This document shows positions 34,988 through 46,889 of a DNA stretch of 64,000 bases, piece after piece. Position numbers and translations under genes: made by a program. Position 1 is the stretch's first letter, and every line of letters begins with the position of its first letter. This DNA comes from Cervus elaphus (taxonomy: Eukaryota > Chordata > Mammalia > Artiodactyla > Cervidae), in the NCBI RefSeq assembly GCF_910594005.1, contig NC_057848.1, positions 54,577,616 through 54,641,615 of the forward strand, given 5' to 3'. The notes beneath the pieces were generated by a model, which was not told the origin of the DNA, did not search any database, and worked only from the letters and a program-made list of their open reading frames with translations.

Positions 34988-35145
34988 AGCTGTGGGACCT
35001 CAAGCAAGTGATTTCACCTGAGCCTCAAATGCCTTACCTCGAAAATGGAGCTAATCATTAAATGTGAGACTATAATGAATTATTATATGCAAAATGCTTA
35101 GCACAGTCCCTTGCTCATTATGAAACTTCAATAAATGCTAGCTAT
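34988..35145 (+). mobile_element. MIR SINE
   Basis: Contains 'agctgtgggacctcaagcaa', 'tttcacctgagcctcaaatg', 'gcttagcacagtcccttgct' and 'caataaatgctagct'. Confidence 0.75.
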
Positions 35146-35319
35146 TAGGTTTTTTTTTTCAAGATTTAATAAAATGTTTTTCTTTTAAAAAAAAACAACA
35201 ACAGTGAACATGTAGAAAACAAAACTTTACAAGTCCAAGTATCTCTAAATGGCACAAAAATAGTAACTCAGTTACTCTTTCCAAAGGTTGAAAGGCTTTT
35301 TGTTGAAAGGCTATTGTTA

Positions 35320-35790
35320 AAGGTTTTTTGTGTTTCCTTTTGGGGCAAAATGTTTATATGCTAGTATAGCTATCAATCCATCTTCCATGTGTATCCTTTT
35401 ACGTTACTACAAAAGTAATCTTACTACACACACCATTCTGCACTTTGCTTTTTCCACTTACCATGTCTTGGTGATTTTTCCATTTCAGAACATATGGACC
35501 CACTTCAGCTTTTTTAAATGGCTGAACCATGAATTAGTTAACCAGTTTCCTATTAAACAATGCTGGTTGCTTCTAGTTCTTTGCACTGAACATCTTGCAT
35601 GTGTTCTTGCCAGTTTAATCTTTAGGGTGAATTTCCAGTAGCTCAGTAATGGAAACAAAGTGTACTTGCATTTAAATTCTTCTCATAAACATTACCAAAT
35701 TGTCCTTCAAAGAGATCACAGTAATTCACATTTCCTGTGAGTGCAGTGTGACCAACTCAGGAACGCATCTGTTTTTTTATAACCTTGCCC
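35320..35790 (-). mobile_element. Ancient LINE-like fragment
   Basis: Wording such as 'tgctttttccacttaccatg', 'tttttccatttcagaacata', 'tctttgcactgaacatcttg' and 'taccaaattgtccttcaaag' resembles an old antisense L1 3' UTR. Family and borders are uncertain. The 103-codon frame here is chance. Confidence 0.4.
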
Positions 35791-35874
35791 TAGGCATTAT
35801 TAATTGTAGTATTTTATAACTATTGTTACTTGCTTTAGGGTATTTTCCAGACTAACAAATGCAGGCTAGTGTTA

Positions 35875-36065
35875 CAGAAGGAATTTGGGTGTCAAAGTCA
35901 GACAGTCCTAACATTGCCCTTTGCCAGCTAGATCTCGATTCCCTTATTTGTAAAGCTGGGCATAATAACAGTATCTAACTCATAGGGCTCCTCTGAAGAA
36001 TAAATGAGTCAATCCATTAAAAGCTCTTAGCCTTCCAATCACTAACTGCTCAATAAATGTAACTG
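35875..36065 (+). mobile_element. MIR SINE
   Basis: Contains 'tgggtgtcaaagtcagacag', 'attcccttatttgtaaagct' and 'aactcatagggctcctctga', ending 'ctgctcaataaatgtaac'. Confidence 0.7.
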
Positions 36066-37485
36066 CGCAAATAATAACTTTCCACTCCCAAGGCTCAAAG
36101 TCGGGAGGAGGGGTCACTTCTCCCAAGAGTGTGCCCTTGAGATTTAGAACTTTTGCTTTAATTCTGTATGAATCTCTACTCCAAAGTAACTATTGCTGGG
36201 GCAACCATTTTCAAGAATACAGCCGATTTTTACCACAGCCAAGAAATCTTAGAGTATAAACTGTATGCAGTATATGTAAGTTACAGGTACATAATCTCAT
36301 TTTCATGCAATTAGCTTGGCACAGGTTTCAAGTGCTAAACAGTTTGCTTCAGGCACTAGTTGTTCATTTCTCTTATTCCTTGCTTTTAGTTTATACTTCC
36401 TTTCGTTGTGATTGCTGGAGTTATTAACTCTTCTCGATAATTGAACCCTCCACTTTCCAGGTCCTGGGTGGTGGGGGTTGGGGTGGGGGTAGCGGGAAAG
36501 ACCAAGCCATGTTCTATCCACCTTGCAGGCTCTTCTCTTTTGCTTGAAGTTGCCTTTGAGTTAAACTGCAGAAGGCTGAGTCGGTAGTGTCTTTGGTCTT
36601 TGCCTACAGAAATCTTCAGCAGAGCATTGCCTCTTCTTATTTCAGTGTTTTCAGGAGGCCTCTTGCTATCAGATTGTCCTGGGTTCTTTCCAGCCTCAAA
36701 GATTCCAATCTTCTTTTTAAAATCTTGCCTCCGGCTACACCACCTGTCAGTTCTGCATGTCAGTACCCGCTGGGTACACACAGAATCCATTTTATACCTT
36801 TGTTATCTTTTCCTCATTATTAAAAAATGCTTTGGTAAAATATTTTGAAAAAAAAATTAAAGGCCATCCCACTAGCCAAAGGAAAAAATCACCATTATAT
36901 TTTAATGCCATTCACATATTTTTTTTCTCTGAGAATGAAATAATACTTTTTAAACTAAGAATGGGGTCATATAATTTGGCAAGCTGCTGCTTTTACTTAC
37001 CGAATCTTCATGTCTGTGTAAAGTGTTTAAAATGCTCATGTACCCCTCAGTGCCTGAGTATGTCTTTTCCCCCGTACCTTTAGCTTTCCAATTAGTATTT
37101 AATCACATTTAACCTTGCCCACCTGGAATCCTTCATCCACCCAATGGGATTTCACCAGAAGGACTGCTCACCGTGTAGGCCACTACCCCAGCCCTGCCAT
37201 GCAAACACTCCTCTGGAAACACAAAACTCTTGTTTTCCAGATGTGACAGCTCAGAGAGCTAGTTCCTTGGAACTCAGAGGCCTACCAAATAGGTATGTAC
37301 CTAAAACAGATCTGAACTCCTTAATCATTTTCCCTTTTCATTTCTTTTTTAACTCCAAAGGTAGCAGTTAGGAAAAAAGCCTTTTCTAATTCATCAAGTA
37401 CTAAATAAATGTAAGGAATTAGTTTTAATAATAACCAGGATCTTTTTATTGTTTATATCTGCATGTTTATTGAAAATTTTAATCT
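36066..37485. other. Unassigned intergenic sequence
   Basis: No gene or confident repeat. Overlapping frames between 36386 and 37083 (up to 134 codons, both strands) show no conserved signature. About 36790-37080 has LINE-like wording (ataatttggcaagctgctgc) but is not classifiable. Confidence 0.3.
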
Positions 37486-37489
37486 GGTG

Positions 37490-37680
37490 TTTAATCATAC
37501 TCTTCATTTCCATGCATCTGAGTCACCTGGAGGTGTTGTTACATTACAGATGGCTGGGTCTCAGTCCCAGAGTTTCCAACTCCAGGGCAGGGCCAATAAT
37601 TTGCACGTCTAGATTCCCGGATGACACGGCTGCTGCTGATCCTAGGAGCACACTTTAAGCACACTGTTCTAAAAAGTGGT
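37490..37680 (-). mobile_element. MER-type hAT fossil
   Basis: Pattern 'catctgagtcacctggaggt', 'gatggctgggtctcagtccc', 'gcagggccaataatttgcac', 'agcacactttaagcacactg' matches the style of a common non-autonomous hAT family. Family name left open. Confidence 0.5.
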
Positions 37681-37719
37681 AGGACTTTGTAGTTAGACCT
37701 TCCCTGATCAAAATTCATT

Positions 37720-38105
37720 AATCTATTCACTCATTCACTCAACACACATTAGTTGAATTCCTACTCCATGCCAAGTCCTTTGTTAGATGGTGGGAATAAA
37801 AAGATGGTTAAGACAGAGTCCCCTAAAGAGTGCGTGGCCATTTGAGGAACACAGACAATGAAGTCAATATTTATATTAAAGTGTGGTGAGAGCCATGATA
37901 GAGACATGGCCACGATGCTCTGAAAGACTTCTGTAGGGCATCAGGGGAGGATCTGGGGAGTCAGTGATTCGCCTGTAGGCATCGAGGCCCGACAGGGTAG
38001 TAGGGGCCATTCGCAGATAAAGAGAAGCCTTATGTAGTAAACTGAGGGGTTTGGCTTTTGCTCTGGAGGCTGTAGGAAGTCATCGAAGGTGGTTTCTCAA
38101 AGGTG
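37720..38105 (-). mobile_element. Antisense L2 fragment
   Basis: Begins 'cattcactcaacacacatta', 'ctactccatgccaagtcctt', and continues through an 'aagactttggcttttgctctgg' style block to about 38105. Confidence 0.5.
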
Positions 38106-38124
38106 GAGCAGTACTGCCCTGAGC

Positions 38125-38335
38125 AAAAAGGGGATCAGAATCTAGGCCTAAGTTCTAATATTGGCTGTGCTACTTGTATGACCTGGGGCAAGTTACTTAA
38201 CCTTCGTTGGCTTTCCCTTTCCTCATGTGTAAAGGGGAAAACAGCATTTACCTTAGTTAGGTGTTGTGATGATTAAGTAAGGAAAAATTACCTAAATGCC
38301 TGGCATGTGTTTAATGAACGGTGATTATGATCAGG
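38125..38335 (+). mobile_element. MIR SINE
   Basis: Contains 'cttgtatgacctggggcaag', 'ttacttaaccttcgttggct', 'tttcctcatgtgtaaagggg' and 'ggtgttgtgatgattaagta'. Confidence 0.8.
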
Positions 38336-38499
38336 TTTGAACTTTAGAAAGCTAAAGACATGAAAGACATGCCTCTCAGATAATTATTCATTTCAAATGA
38401 ATATCATTCATTTGAAACTACCAGGCTAGTTCAAATATCAACTAAGTATTATTCATATTTATACATATTTTATGTTTTTTATTTAATATGTGTAAAATA

Positions 38500-39010
38500 A
38501 AAGGCTTCTCAGCCACAAAAAATGAAGGAAATACTGACATTTGTGCAACATGTATAAACCTAGAGGGCATTATGCTAGGTGAAAAAGAAGTCAAACAGAG
38601 AAAGACAAATATGGTACGACCTCACCCATATGTAGATTCAAAAAACCAAAAACCTCACAGAAACAGTAAACTGGTGATTGCCAGGGCAAGTGGATGGGGG
38701 AAATGAGTGAAGGTGGTCAGTGTTCAAACTTTCAGTTATAAGATGAATACATTCTAGAGTTGGAATGCACAGCCTTGCAACTATAGTTAACGATACTGTA
38801 TTGTGTACTTGAAAGTGGCTAAGAGTAAATCTTAGATGTTCTCACCACACATACACACAAACAAGGTAAGTAAGTGAGGTGCAGATGCGTTAACTAACCT
38901 TATTGTGGTCACCATTTCACAATATATCCATATATGGAATTACCTCATTGCACACGTTACCTTTACACAGTGTTCTGTGCTAATTATATCTCAATAAAGC
39001 TGGGGATAAA
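38500..39010 (+). mobile_element. L1 LINE 3' end (sense, old)
   Basis: 'ggcttctcagccacaaaaaa', 'aaacctagagggcattatgc', 'aactggtgattgccagggca' and 'tatatctcaataaagctggg' are the L1 end of ORF2 and 3' UTR. Confidence 0.75.
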
Positions 39011-40135
39011 AAGAAGTCATTTTCCCCTCCCCCATTTACTAGTTCATTCTTTTTTGCACATGGTAGTTTACAGTAGTTCCATGCAGGCTAAATTTCACCT
39101 GTTTAGTATGAACCCTTAATGTGTACTTGAGGATTCTTCAATAGTTGAAAGTATGGTTATGAAAACATTGCGGATTTCAGTCCCATCTGACTCAACTTCC
39201 AAGGGGAGTTTATCCTATATGTTCACAACTTACAGAAAGGGAAATTCAGATTTACTTGGGCCTTCATGTGCTTTCAGGATATTCCCCAGCAGATAACCAA
39301 AATTGAGACTAGAAAGAAATTGCCTAAACATTGAGTTCTTAGTCATTTATAAGAACTGGTGCCTGAATGCTTTAAAAGGCTGGTACTGTATAAATCCTGT
39401 TAATTTTTTTAGAAAAAAATTTGGAGCAGCTAGTTGAATATTGCAGAGTTCCAGCACTAGGTGTCAGCAATAGATTAAATTAGAAACTCCCACTTTTTTT
39501 TCTTTTATTTTCAAAGTTTTTATAACAATAAAAATAAAATACATTTCCGGGATTTTAGAAAAGAAGACACAACACACTTCCTTGCTGCTGTGACATCAGT
39601 GGGAAAGAGGCCCCTGAGAGAATAACTGTGGCTCTAGAAAACTGTAAGTCTTAGTTTGACCTTCAAATTTGAATGGTGTGGAACTCAATTTTGTGTCAAC
39701 TGCAAAGCTGCAGGATTAAAGTGTTGAGGTAAGGGTGAGCCAGTTCCTAAATGTCTAAATAATGAATTACTTCACACACAGAAATCTAATTTTCAAGCTG
39801 ACCACAGCCCTGGTGCCATTAACTCATTGAATGCTCTTCCCATGTGGACAAGATGAACAAAATTAACATAAAGTTTCACTTTGAGCCCTGGGAGTTTGTC
39901 CCATCCTATGTCTGGTCTGGTATGTAGAGAGATTTGAGAAACATTTGTGTGACAGTTCTTTCCTAAACTTTGTAATAGCCTAGATAATAGTGTGTATATC
40001 TCTAATCCTCCCACACTGCCACCAGTGTCATGAAGCAAGTCTGACTACATCTTTCTGTTGATTTCAGCAGTTCCCTATCAAGATAGACTGCAAATACGTA
40101 TGCGTAGACTATAAGGTCATCTATAATCTTGCCCT
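39011..40135. other. Unassigned intergenic sequence
   Basis: No gene or confident repeat. The end (about 40060-40145: TCAGCAGTTCCCTATCAAGA…AATCTTGCCCTGCTTACCTTCTG) is a split L2-like piece that resumes at about 40690 after the L1 insertion. Confidence 0.35.
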
Positions 40136-40144
40136 GCTTACCTT

Positions 40145-40690
40145 CTGCATCTATTGAGATGATCATATAGTCATTTTCTTCAATTTGTTGGTGTGGTGCA
40201 TCATACTGATTGATTTACAGACATTGAAAAATCCTTTCATCCCCAGGATAAATTCCACTTGATCATGAATGTATGATCCTTTTAATGGATTCAGTTTGCT
40301 AGTATTTTATAAGATTTTTTGCATCTGTGCTCATCTGTGATATTGGCCTGTAATTTTCTTTTATTATGCTGTCTTTGGTTTTGGTATCAGGGTGATGGTG
40401 GCCTCACAGAGTGAGTTCAAATGCATTCCTTCCTCTGCAACTTTTTAGAATAGTTTCAGAAGGATAGGCATTAACTCTTCTCTAAATGTTTGGTAGAATT
40501 CACCGGTGAAGCCATCTAGTCCTGGACCTTTGTTGGGAGTCTTTAAGTCACTGATTTAATTTCACTACTGGTAATTGGTCTGTGCATATTTTCTATTTCT
40601 TCCTGGTTCAGTCTTGGGAGGTTGTACCTTTCTAAAAATTTGTCCATTTCTTCTAGGTTGTCCATTTTATTGGTGTATAGTTGCTCTTCC
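40145..40690 (-). mobile_element. L1 ORF2 internal fragment (antisense)
   Basis: Reverse complement of the L1 reverse-transcriptase-domain region: 'gcatctattgagatgatcat', 'ggataaattccacttgatca', 'tgatattggcctgtaatttt', 'gccatctagtcctggacctt'. Both ends are truncated and the frame is broken. It is inserted in an L2-like sequence (CTTACCTTCTG on the left and CTTGCCTTCTAAGTACATCAC on the right). Confidence 0.8.
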
Positions 40691-41100
40691 CTGCTTGCCT
40701 TCTAAGTACATCACTCACCTTCACATCCTTTATGTTTTAGTACAACTAAGCTCATCATGGTTTTGGTTTTAGTAAATTTTCACCCAGTCTCAGGGCCTAA
40801 ATACCACCTGTTATTGTGCAGAATCCCAAATTTCCACATACAGTCCAGACTACTCCCTTCAGCTCTAGATTCACTCTTACTCTATAGTTATATTTGTCTG
40901 TATTCAAACATCTCAGATTTAACATATCCAACACTGAACTTTGACAACCACCTCTCCTCAAAAAAAAAAAAAAAAGAAGGAGAAGAAGAAAAACCCATGC
41001 TCCTCAGTGATCTTCAGAATCTCAGTAAATGGCAATTTCAGCTTCCAGCTATTCAGATCAAACCCTTGCAGTGATCCTTGAGACTTTTATTTCTCTCCTG
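40691..41100 (+). mobile_element. L2 fragment (sense), right of L1 insertion
   Basis: Wording such as 'aacatatccaacactgaact' and 'cttccagctattcagatcaaa', with an A-rich run at about 40961-40990. The 105-codon frame is chance. Confidence 0.4.
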
Positions 41101-41379
41101 CCATATCCAATCCATGTGGAGATGCTAAAGGAATTAACTTCATAATATATCCAAAATTTGCCTACTTCTGTTACCAAATCAAACTTGAGTCCACTCATCC
41201 ATATGCAGTAAAACCAACTTACTGACACTGGCTTAGAAGATGGGTTAGGTAGAGAATTAAGAGGAACAAGAGACTTCAAGACTTTTACCTGAAGGAGTAG
41301 AGTCTAATTCGGAGTCACTACCAGGGATAGTCTCAGAATTTACAGTCTCCAAAGACTCTGTTTTTGCTAATCCACATTT

Positions 41380-41570
41380 ATGGGCTTCCCTGGTGGCTCG
41401 GATGGTAAAGCAGGAGACCTGGGTTCGATCCCTGGGTTGGGAAGATCCCCTGGAGGAGGGCATGACACCCCACTCCAGTATTCTTGCCTGGAGAATCCCA
41501 TGGACAGAGGAGCCTGGTGGGCCACAGTCCATGGGGTCACAGAGTTGGATGTAACTGAGCATGTGGTGGC
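41380..41570 (+). mobile_element. BovA/Bov-tA SINE
   Basis: Full-looking: 'gggcttccctggtggctcgg', 'gggttcgatccctgggttgg', 'ctccagtattcttgcctgga', 'ggagcctggtgggccacagt'. Lacks 'aatctgcctgc' in the head (small deletion near 41411). Confidence 0.9.
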
Positions 41571-41698
41571 TCCAGCATGTTTCCATGAGTTAAAAGACAA
41601 GATATTGAAGGTTTGTGGCAGTAGATAGTTGTGTTATTTAGAAGTGCTAGCTTGATGATTTGAAAAGTGACCCCCAAACAACTAGCAAATTTGTACTT

Positions 41699-41853
41699 CA
41701 GGCTCCTCTGTCCATGGAATTTTCCAGGCAAGAATACTGGAGCTGGTTGCCACTCTCTTCCCCAGGGGATCTTCCCAACCCAGAGATAGAACCCTCGTCT
41801 CTTACGTCTCCTCCACTGGCAGGCAAGTTCACTGGCACCACCTGGGAAGCCCT
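41699..41853 (-). mobile_element. Partial BovA SINE (antisense)
   Basis: Plus strand 'caggctcctctgtccatgga' to 'cacctgggaagccctgg'. The usual 3' part is missing, so it is truncated. It faces the neighbouring SINE at 41380 in opposite orientation about 130 bp away, so the two could pair in RNA. Confidence 0.85.
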
Positions 41854-41879
41854 GGTGTATTATTAAATATTAATTATCA

Positions 41880-42245
41880 TGTGACATCCCTTATGTTCAG
41901 AATCTAAAAAGAAATGATACAAATGAACTTATTTATAAAACAGAAACAGACTCACAGACTTAGAGAATAAATTTATGGTTGCCAGGGGGAAAGAATGGCG
42001 GGGGGGGGAAGGATAGTTAGGGAGCGTACACGATTGACATGTATACATTGCTGTATTTAAAAATGGATAACCAACAGGCCCTACTGTATAGCACAGGGAA
42101 CTCCACTCAGTGTTATGTGTAAGCCTGGAGTTTGGGGGGGATGGATACATGTATATGTATGGCTGAGTTCCTTTGTTGTCCACCTGAAACTATGACAACA
42201 CTGTTAACCATTTATACTCCATATAAAATAAAAGGTTAAAAAAAT
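41880..42245 (+). mobile_element. L1 LINE 3' end (sense)
   Basis: 'aacagaaacagactcacaga', 'tggttgccagggggaaagaa', 'aataaccaacaggccctact'-like and 'actgtatagcacagggaact', ending in an A-rich tail 'ataaaataaaaggttaaaaa'. A G run lies at 42000-42008. Confidence 0.8.
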
Positions 42246-44785
42246 ACTGCAGAGAGAAAAAAATAATAAAAGTAAAAAAATTTGGTTCTTCTGGTTGGAC
42301 TTTTGCCTAATGTAATCATAATATAATCACATTACATAATCACATCGTTTAAACCAACATTTTGATTAAACACAACTTCATATTTTGGGTGTTACTGGCA
42401 ATTGGACAATGTTTTCTTACTACTCCATATGGGCTGAAGGTAAACAAGCTGCATTATTTGTTTATTTTTATATCTGCTTATATTGATCCAAACAAATATG
42501 TCATTAATATCTGTTAACACTATTATTTGAGTGAAGTAAAATTGGACATGTATTATTATGAATAATGGGGATTTTTGTGAAGTATTTGAGACTGACTGCT
42601 AGGTATTATAAAAGAGATTCTGCTGATTTTTGCCTGTACATCAAGAAAAGCGTATATGCAGTATCATGTTAGGAAATGAGTGGCTGGGGCTTGAACTGGG
42701 ACCATTATACCAACGTGTAATGTATTTCCAGCAGTAAATCAGAAGTCAGAGGAATTACAGAAATAAGGCTGCCAACCCATGTTGGATATACAAAGTTCAC
42801 CCAAATAATAAGCAACCAGGAGATCTTATCAACCACTGAAACGTGGCATGCTGGCTATAGCAGGGCACAGAGAAGTATGAAGGTCTGGGTTTGAAAGCCT
42901 GCTTCTAAAACAGCACTCCAACTTCTTACACAACAGACCCATCCCTTCTTCTCTCTGAGTTTCAATCTCCTGACGCTCTTTCTAGCTCTGTTGTCTATGA
43001 ATCTATGATTCTACTCAATGTGAGGCACTGGGCTAGGTGCTTCAGGGGAACCAAAGTCGTACAAGACACTGTCCATGTTCTTAAAAATCAAAATAAGGAT
43101 TGAATGGTTCTATGCATATTTAGCAGATTTGCTACAGGTACCCAAGAAGGCTTCAAGTACTGAGGTAGAGATGGAGTGTATGTATATGTGACAATAACAC
43201 AATTCCAACAGCATAACAAAGCTATGATGTTTGTCTGAGCTTCAATTTTGTTTATTCTGCTCCAAATATCTATTTATACATGGCTAATATGAAGTGATAA
43301 CATTGATTTAAAAACAAACATGCCAGAACTGAAGCATGTGTTTGGTCTCTTTGAAATAATATCCTTGAAAGATTATTCAGATACTTGATAAGTCCCTTCA
43401 TAGCCTGTGGCACATGTTCAAATTTACTGGGTTGGAATAGATCTTGGTCACTGGAGAATAGACAAGGTGTTTGGGAATAGCCGTGTGTCACTTAGAGTGA
43501 AGTCAAATGAATAAGACGAGTGATAGAGCTAGGCCATACATTTTGAGTTGAAAATGAAGTGTGACAATTAACAAATGAGATTGGTTTTCTTGACGGCTAT
43601 GTAATTGACTCTGAAAGCAATTCTTATTCCTAGAGATGTTTTGAGCATCACGAGAAAAAGTAGATGTTCTCCCGAGGGAAACAGTTTGAAAGGCAACAGT
43701 ACTCCTCTGGCATGCTTGTGATTTCAGGGTTTGTTTCATTAGACACACCAGCTACATTATAAGCAGTTATATATTATACCTGACTGATCCTTGCTGTTAT
43801 AGTTTTGGGACAAATAGCATCTTTCATCTGAAGGAAGACCTCTTAAAGTAACACTTACTGAACCTCTCCCTCCACTCAGGAATCCGTTGTGCTAAATGAG
43901 CTAGATAACTCCCACAGCAGTCCTCTTTGAAGTAGGCATCATATCCCCCATTTTATAGGTGAAAAAACTAAGGTTAAAAGAAGTTAAATGGTATATCAAT
44001 AGTAATCAAGATCTTGGAGTTCACCAAGTATCATAAAAGAACCCTTCTCCATAGTGTATTTGAAGAGTTCTTGTACAGTTAGCAATGTTGGCAGTCTTAG
44101 CACACTTTCTTTTGTGGGGTGTTGTAACACTCGTTTAACCAACCCAAGTACACCACTGCTTCCATACTTGCCTGCCAGAGGATAACGTAATCAACATGAT
44201 TTTTTTTTATTTGCTACTTGTTTCTCAACACTAACCCTTTCAAATTTGCCAGTTAGTTACAAAAGGGTTTTCCCCTCTTTTGTTGCGTGGTTTGCTTTCT
44301 GTTATTTCATTTCAAGTCTCTTGATCCATAGCACATATTTACCTTGGTCCCTGGTAATAGTTCTTTTAACTCATCTCCAGACTTCTACCATTTTGTACAG
44401 CCAAGAAAATGGTAACTATCCAACCCTAGGTAATTCACTGATTACCTAGGTGATAATTCTAAACTATTTTCTTATCTTGCACCTGGGGATAAAAATATTT
44501 ACCTCACCTCCTGTTTCAGGATTGAGGGATGGTCTGAACGCAGTAATGTATTTGAATGGATGTTGAAGTATAATGCATGGTTTAAAATGCACAGAATTGT
44601 GTTTTCACATTGATTATGTGATTGACTAACTACTGAACCAATGTGGATATTGATGTAATTTGATCTAGGCTGGCACAAGAGAAAGATTACTTTCTTTGTC
44701 TCAGCTCCAGAAAGCAGAAAGAAGTCATACATTACTAAAGACCAGGCCCTGTCAGATGTCCTTTGGACAATTTAGTATGGCAGCT
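42246..44785. other. Intergenic with scattered MIR/L2 fossils
   Basis: About 42855-43010 is a MIR (sense), 43015-43090 an antisense L2 end (GTGAGGCACTGGGCTAGGTG), and 43925-43995 part of an antisense MIR (CCCATTTTATAGGTGAAAAAACT). The remaining ~2 kb has no gene; frames at 43270-43491 and 43503-43748 lack any signature. Confidence 0.4.
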
Positions 44786-44789
44786 GTTA

Positions 44790-44910
44790 CTACTCATTGT
44801 CAAAACATTCAATTACATTTTGCAATTTATACAAATACTGAATCATTTTGTTGTCTACCTAAAACTAATATAATGTTATATGTCAATTATGTCTCAATTT
44901 TTTAAAAGTT
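44790..44910 (+). mobile_element. L1 3' tail fragment
   Basis: 'ttttgttgtctacctaaaac', 'taatataatgttatatgtca', 'attatgtctcaattttttaa' is a decayed L1 3' UTR end. Confidence 0.6.
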
Positions 44911-45399
44911 TAAAACATGCAAATTATAGTTTTGAGTTGAGAAGTTTTCTTAAAATCTACATTGTTGCTGCTTCATGAAAAACATACAGAATGTGGTATA
45001 AGACTTGCTTTAAGTTATGTTACAAGACAGTAAAAGTTGAAATGAGTACTGCACACAAACCCCCAAACCCCATTCATTTAGATATTCTACATCAATGAAC
45101 CAAATGGAGACTATTCTCCCAAAAAGCACCCCCTGCAGAGGGAAGCTGGTTGGTCTAGACAGGGAAAACCAGGGGAAAGATCAAAAGATCTCAGCACAGG
45201 AAGCAGGGGCCCTCCCAGGGCTTGCAGCCCTAATTCTTGCCCACCATTTGAAGGCAGGCAAGGCTATGGTACATTCAGATCATCAGTTTCTTTTAAAACT
45301 AAAACAAGAGGAGGGACAGAGAATAGTGCTTTGCTTATCTCATTGGGTCACTGTGAAGAGACTTGTCAACTGTGTAGAGCTATGCACAAGTAAGGAACC

Positions 45400-46170
45400 A
45401 ACAAATGGTTATTGAGTGCCTATTGTACACACCAATGAAACATTCACCTACCCTCAAAAACTGGCAGTCTATCAAAGAAAGAATAAAATATATAAAAATA
45501 AGAAATGTGAGGTAGACAATTGTCAGTGCTAAAATAGAGAAAGACATTATTCTTAATGTCTACAAATAAATAAACGAGGTGGTGATTGGGATTGATCAAT
45601 AAAATGATTAAAATGATGAAATGATCCTTGGCAGACTGCTTTAGCATATTTGCTTTATTCCTTGTACTTAAGTAATGTATTTTTCAATTAACAAACATTT
45701 ACTGAGCAACCACTATGTGCTGGTTCCTGTGCTAAAGGCGACAGATGTACTAGGAGTTAAAAATTCACATTACAAAACCCACTGCAATGTTGTGAAGTAA
45801 TTAGCCTCCAACTAATAAAAATTTTAAAAAAATTCACATTACTGCTTTCAATGAACTTATACTTAAGAAATAAACATGCAAAGACATGATACAAAATTTC
45901 AGGTGTAATGGTGGACACTTGGACAGGTTCCAGTAAGGGGTAGCACCGAGGAAGCAATGATTAGCTCTTGGCGGGGGGGGGGGGGGGTGAGTCTGGAAAC
46001 CTTCATGGAGAAGGTTCCCCTTAAATATTAAATATTTAAATATTAAAGAAGAAGGAGGACTCCCTCAAGCACACAAGAGGCAAGGAAGGAAGAACATCTC
46101 TGGCAAAGGAGAGGGCATGAACAAAAAAGGCGGGGGTGCAAAGAGCCTGGGGAGTAAGTGGCACTACTGA
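45400..46170 (-). mobile_element. Antisense L2 fragments, cut by an L1 3' tail
   Basis: Two L2 ends start at about 45405 (GGTTATTGAGTGCCTATTGTAC) and 45690 (AACATTTACTGAGCAACCAC). A ~65-bp L1 3' end piece in sense orientation (TGTGAAGTAATTAGCCTCCA…) sits at about 45765-45830, flanked by an AAAATTCACATTAC duplication at 45760 and 45830, so it is a tiny 5'-truncated L1 insertion. A 15-base G run is at 45973-45987. Confidence 0.55.
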
Positions 46171-46221
46171 AATGAACTGTGGGAAAGGAAGGGGCACAGG
46201 GAAAAAGATGAGGTGGCTTTT

Positions 46222-46882
46222 TTGAGGTGGTGTATCACTTCATGGCAAATAGATGGGGAAACAATGGAAACAGTGAGAGACTTTATTTTCTTGGGCTCCA
46301 AAATCACTGCAGATGGTGACTGCAGCCATGAAATTAAAAGACGCTTGGTCATTGGAAGAAAAGCTATGACCAACCTAGACAGCATATTAAAAAGCAGAAA
46401 CATAACTTTGCCAACAAAGGTCCATCTAGTCAAATGTATGGTTTTTCCAGTAGTCATGTATGGATGTGAGAGTTGGACCATAAAGAAAGCTGAACATAGA
46501 AGAAATTGATGCTTTTGAACTGTGGTGTTGAAGATTCTTGAGAGTCCCTTGGGCTGCAAGGAGACCAAACCAGTCAGTCCTAAAGGAAATCAACTGTGGA
46601 TATTCATGGGAAGGACTGATGCTGAAGTTGAAGCTCCAGTACTTTGGCCACCTGATACAAAGAACTGAGTCATTGGAAAAGACCTTGAGCTGGGAAAGAT
46701 TGAAGGCAGGAGGAGAAGGGGGCAACAGACCATGAGATGGTTGGATGGCATCACTAACTCGATGGACACAAGTTTGAGCAAGCTCCAGGAGTTGGTAATG
46801 GACAGGGAATCCTCCTGGCATGCTGCAGTCCATGGGGTTGCGGAGTCTGACACGACTGAGTGATTGAACTGAACTGAACTGA
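46222..46882 (+). mobile_element. BovB (RTE) LINE 3' part, sense
   Basis: Frame 46213-46509 contains DFIFLGSKITADGDCSHEIKR, VFPVVMYGCESWTIKKAEHR and then breaks; the next block (ELWC…RVPWAARRPNQSVLKEI) follows in another frame, so there is at least one frameshift near 46500. The 3' end is 'gacacgactgagtgattgaa' followed by (CTGAA)n to about 46882. Confidence 0.9.
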
Positions 46883-46889
46883 TTATTAT

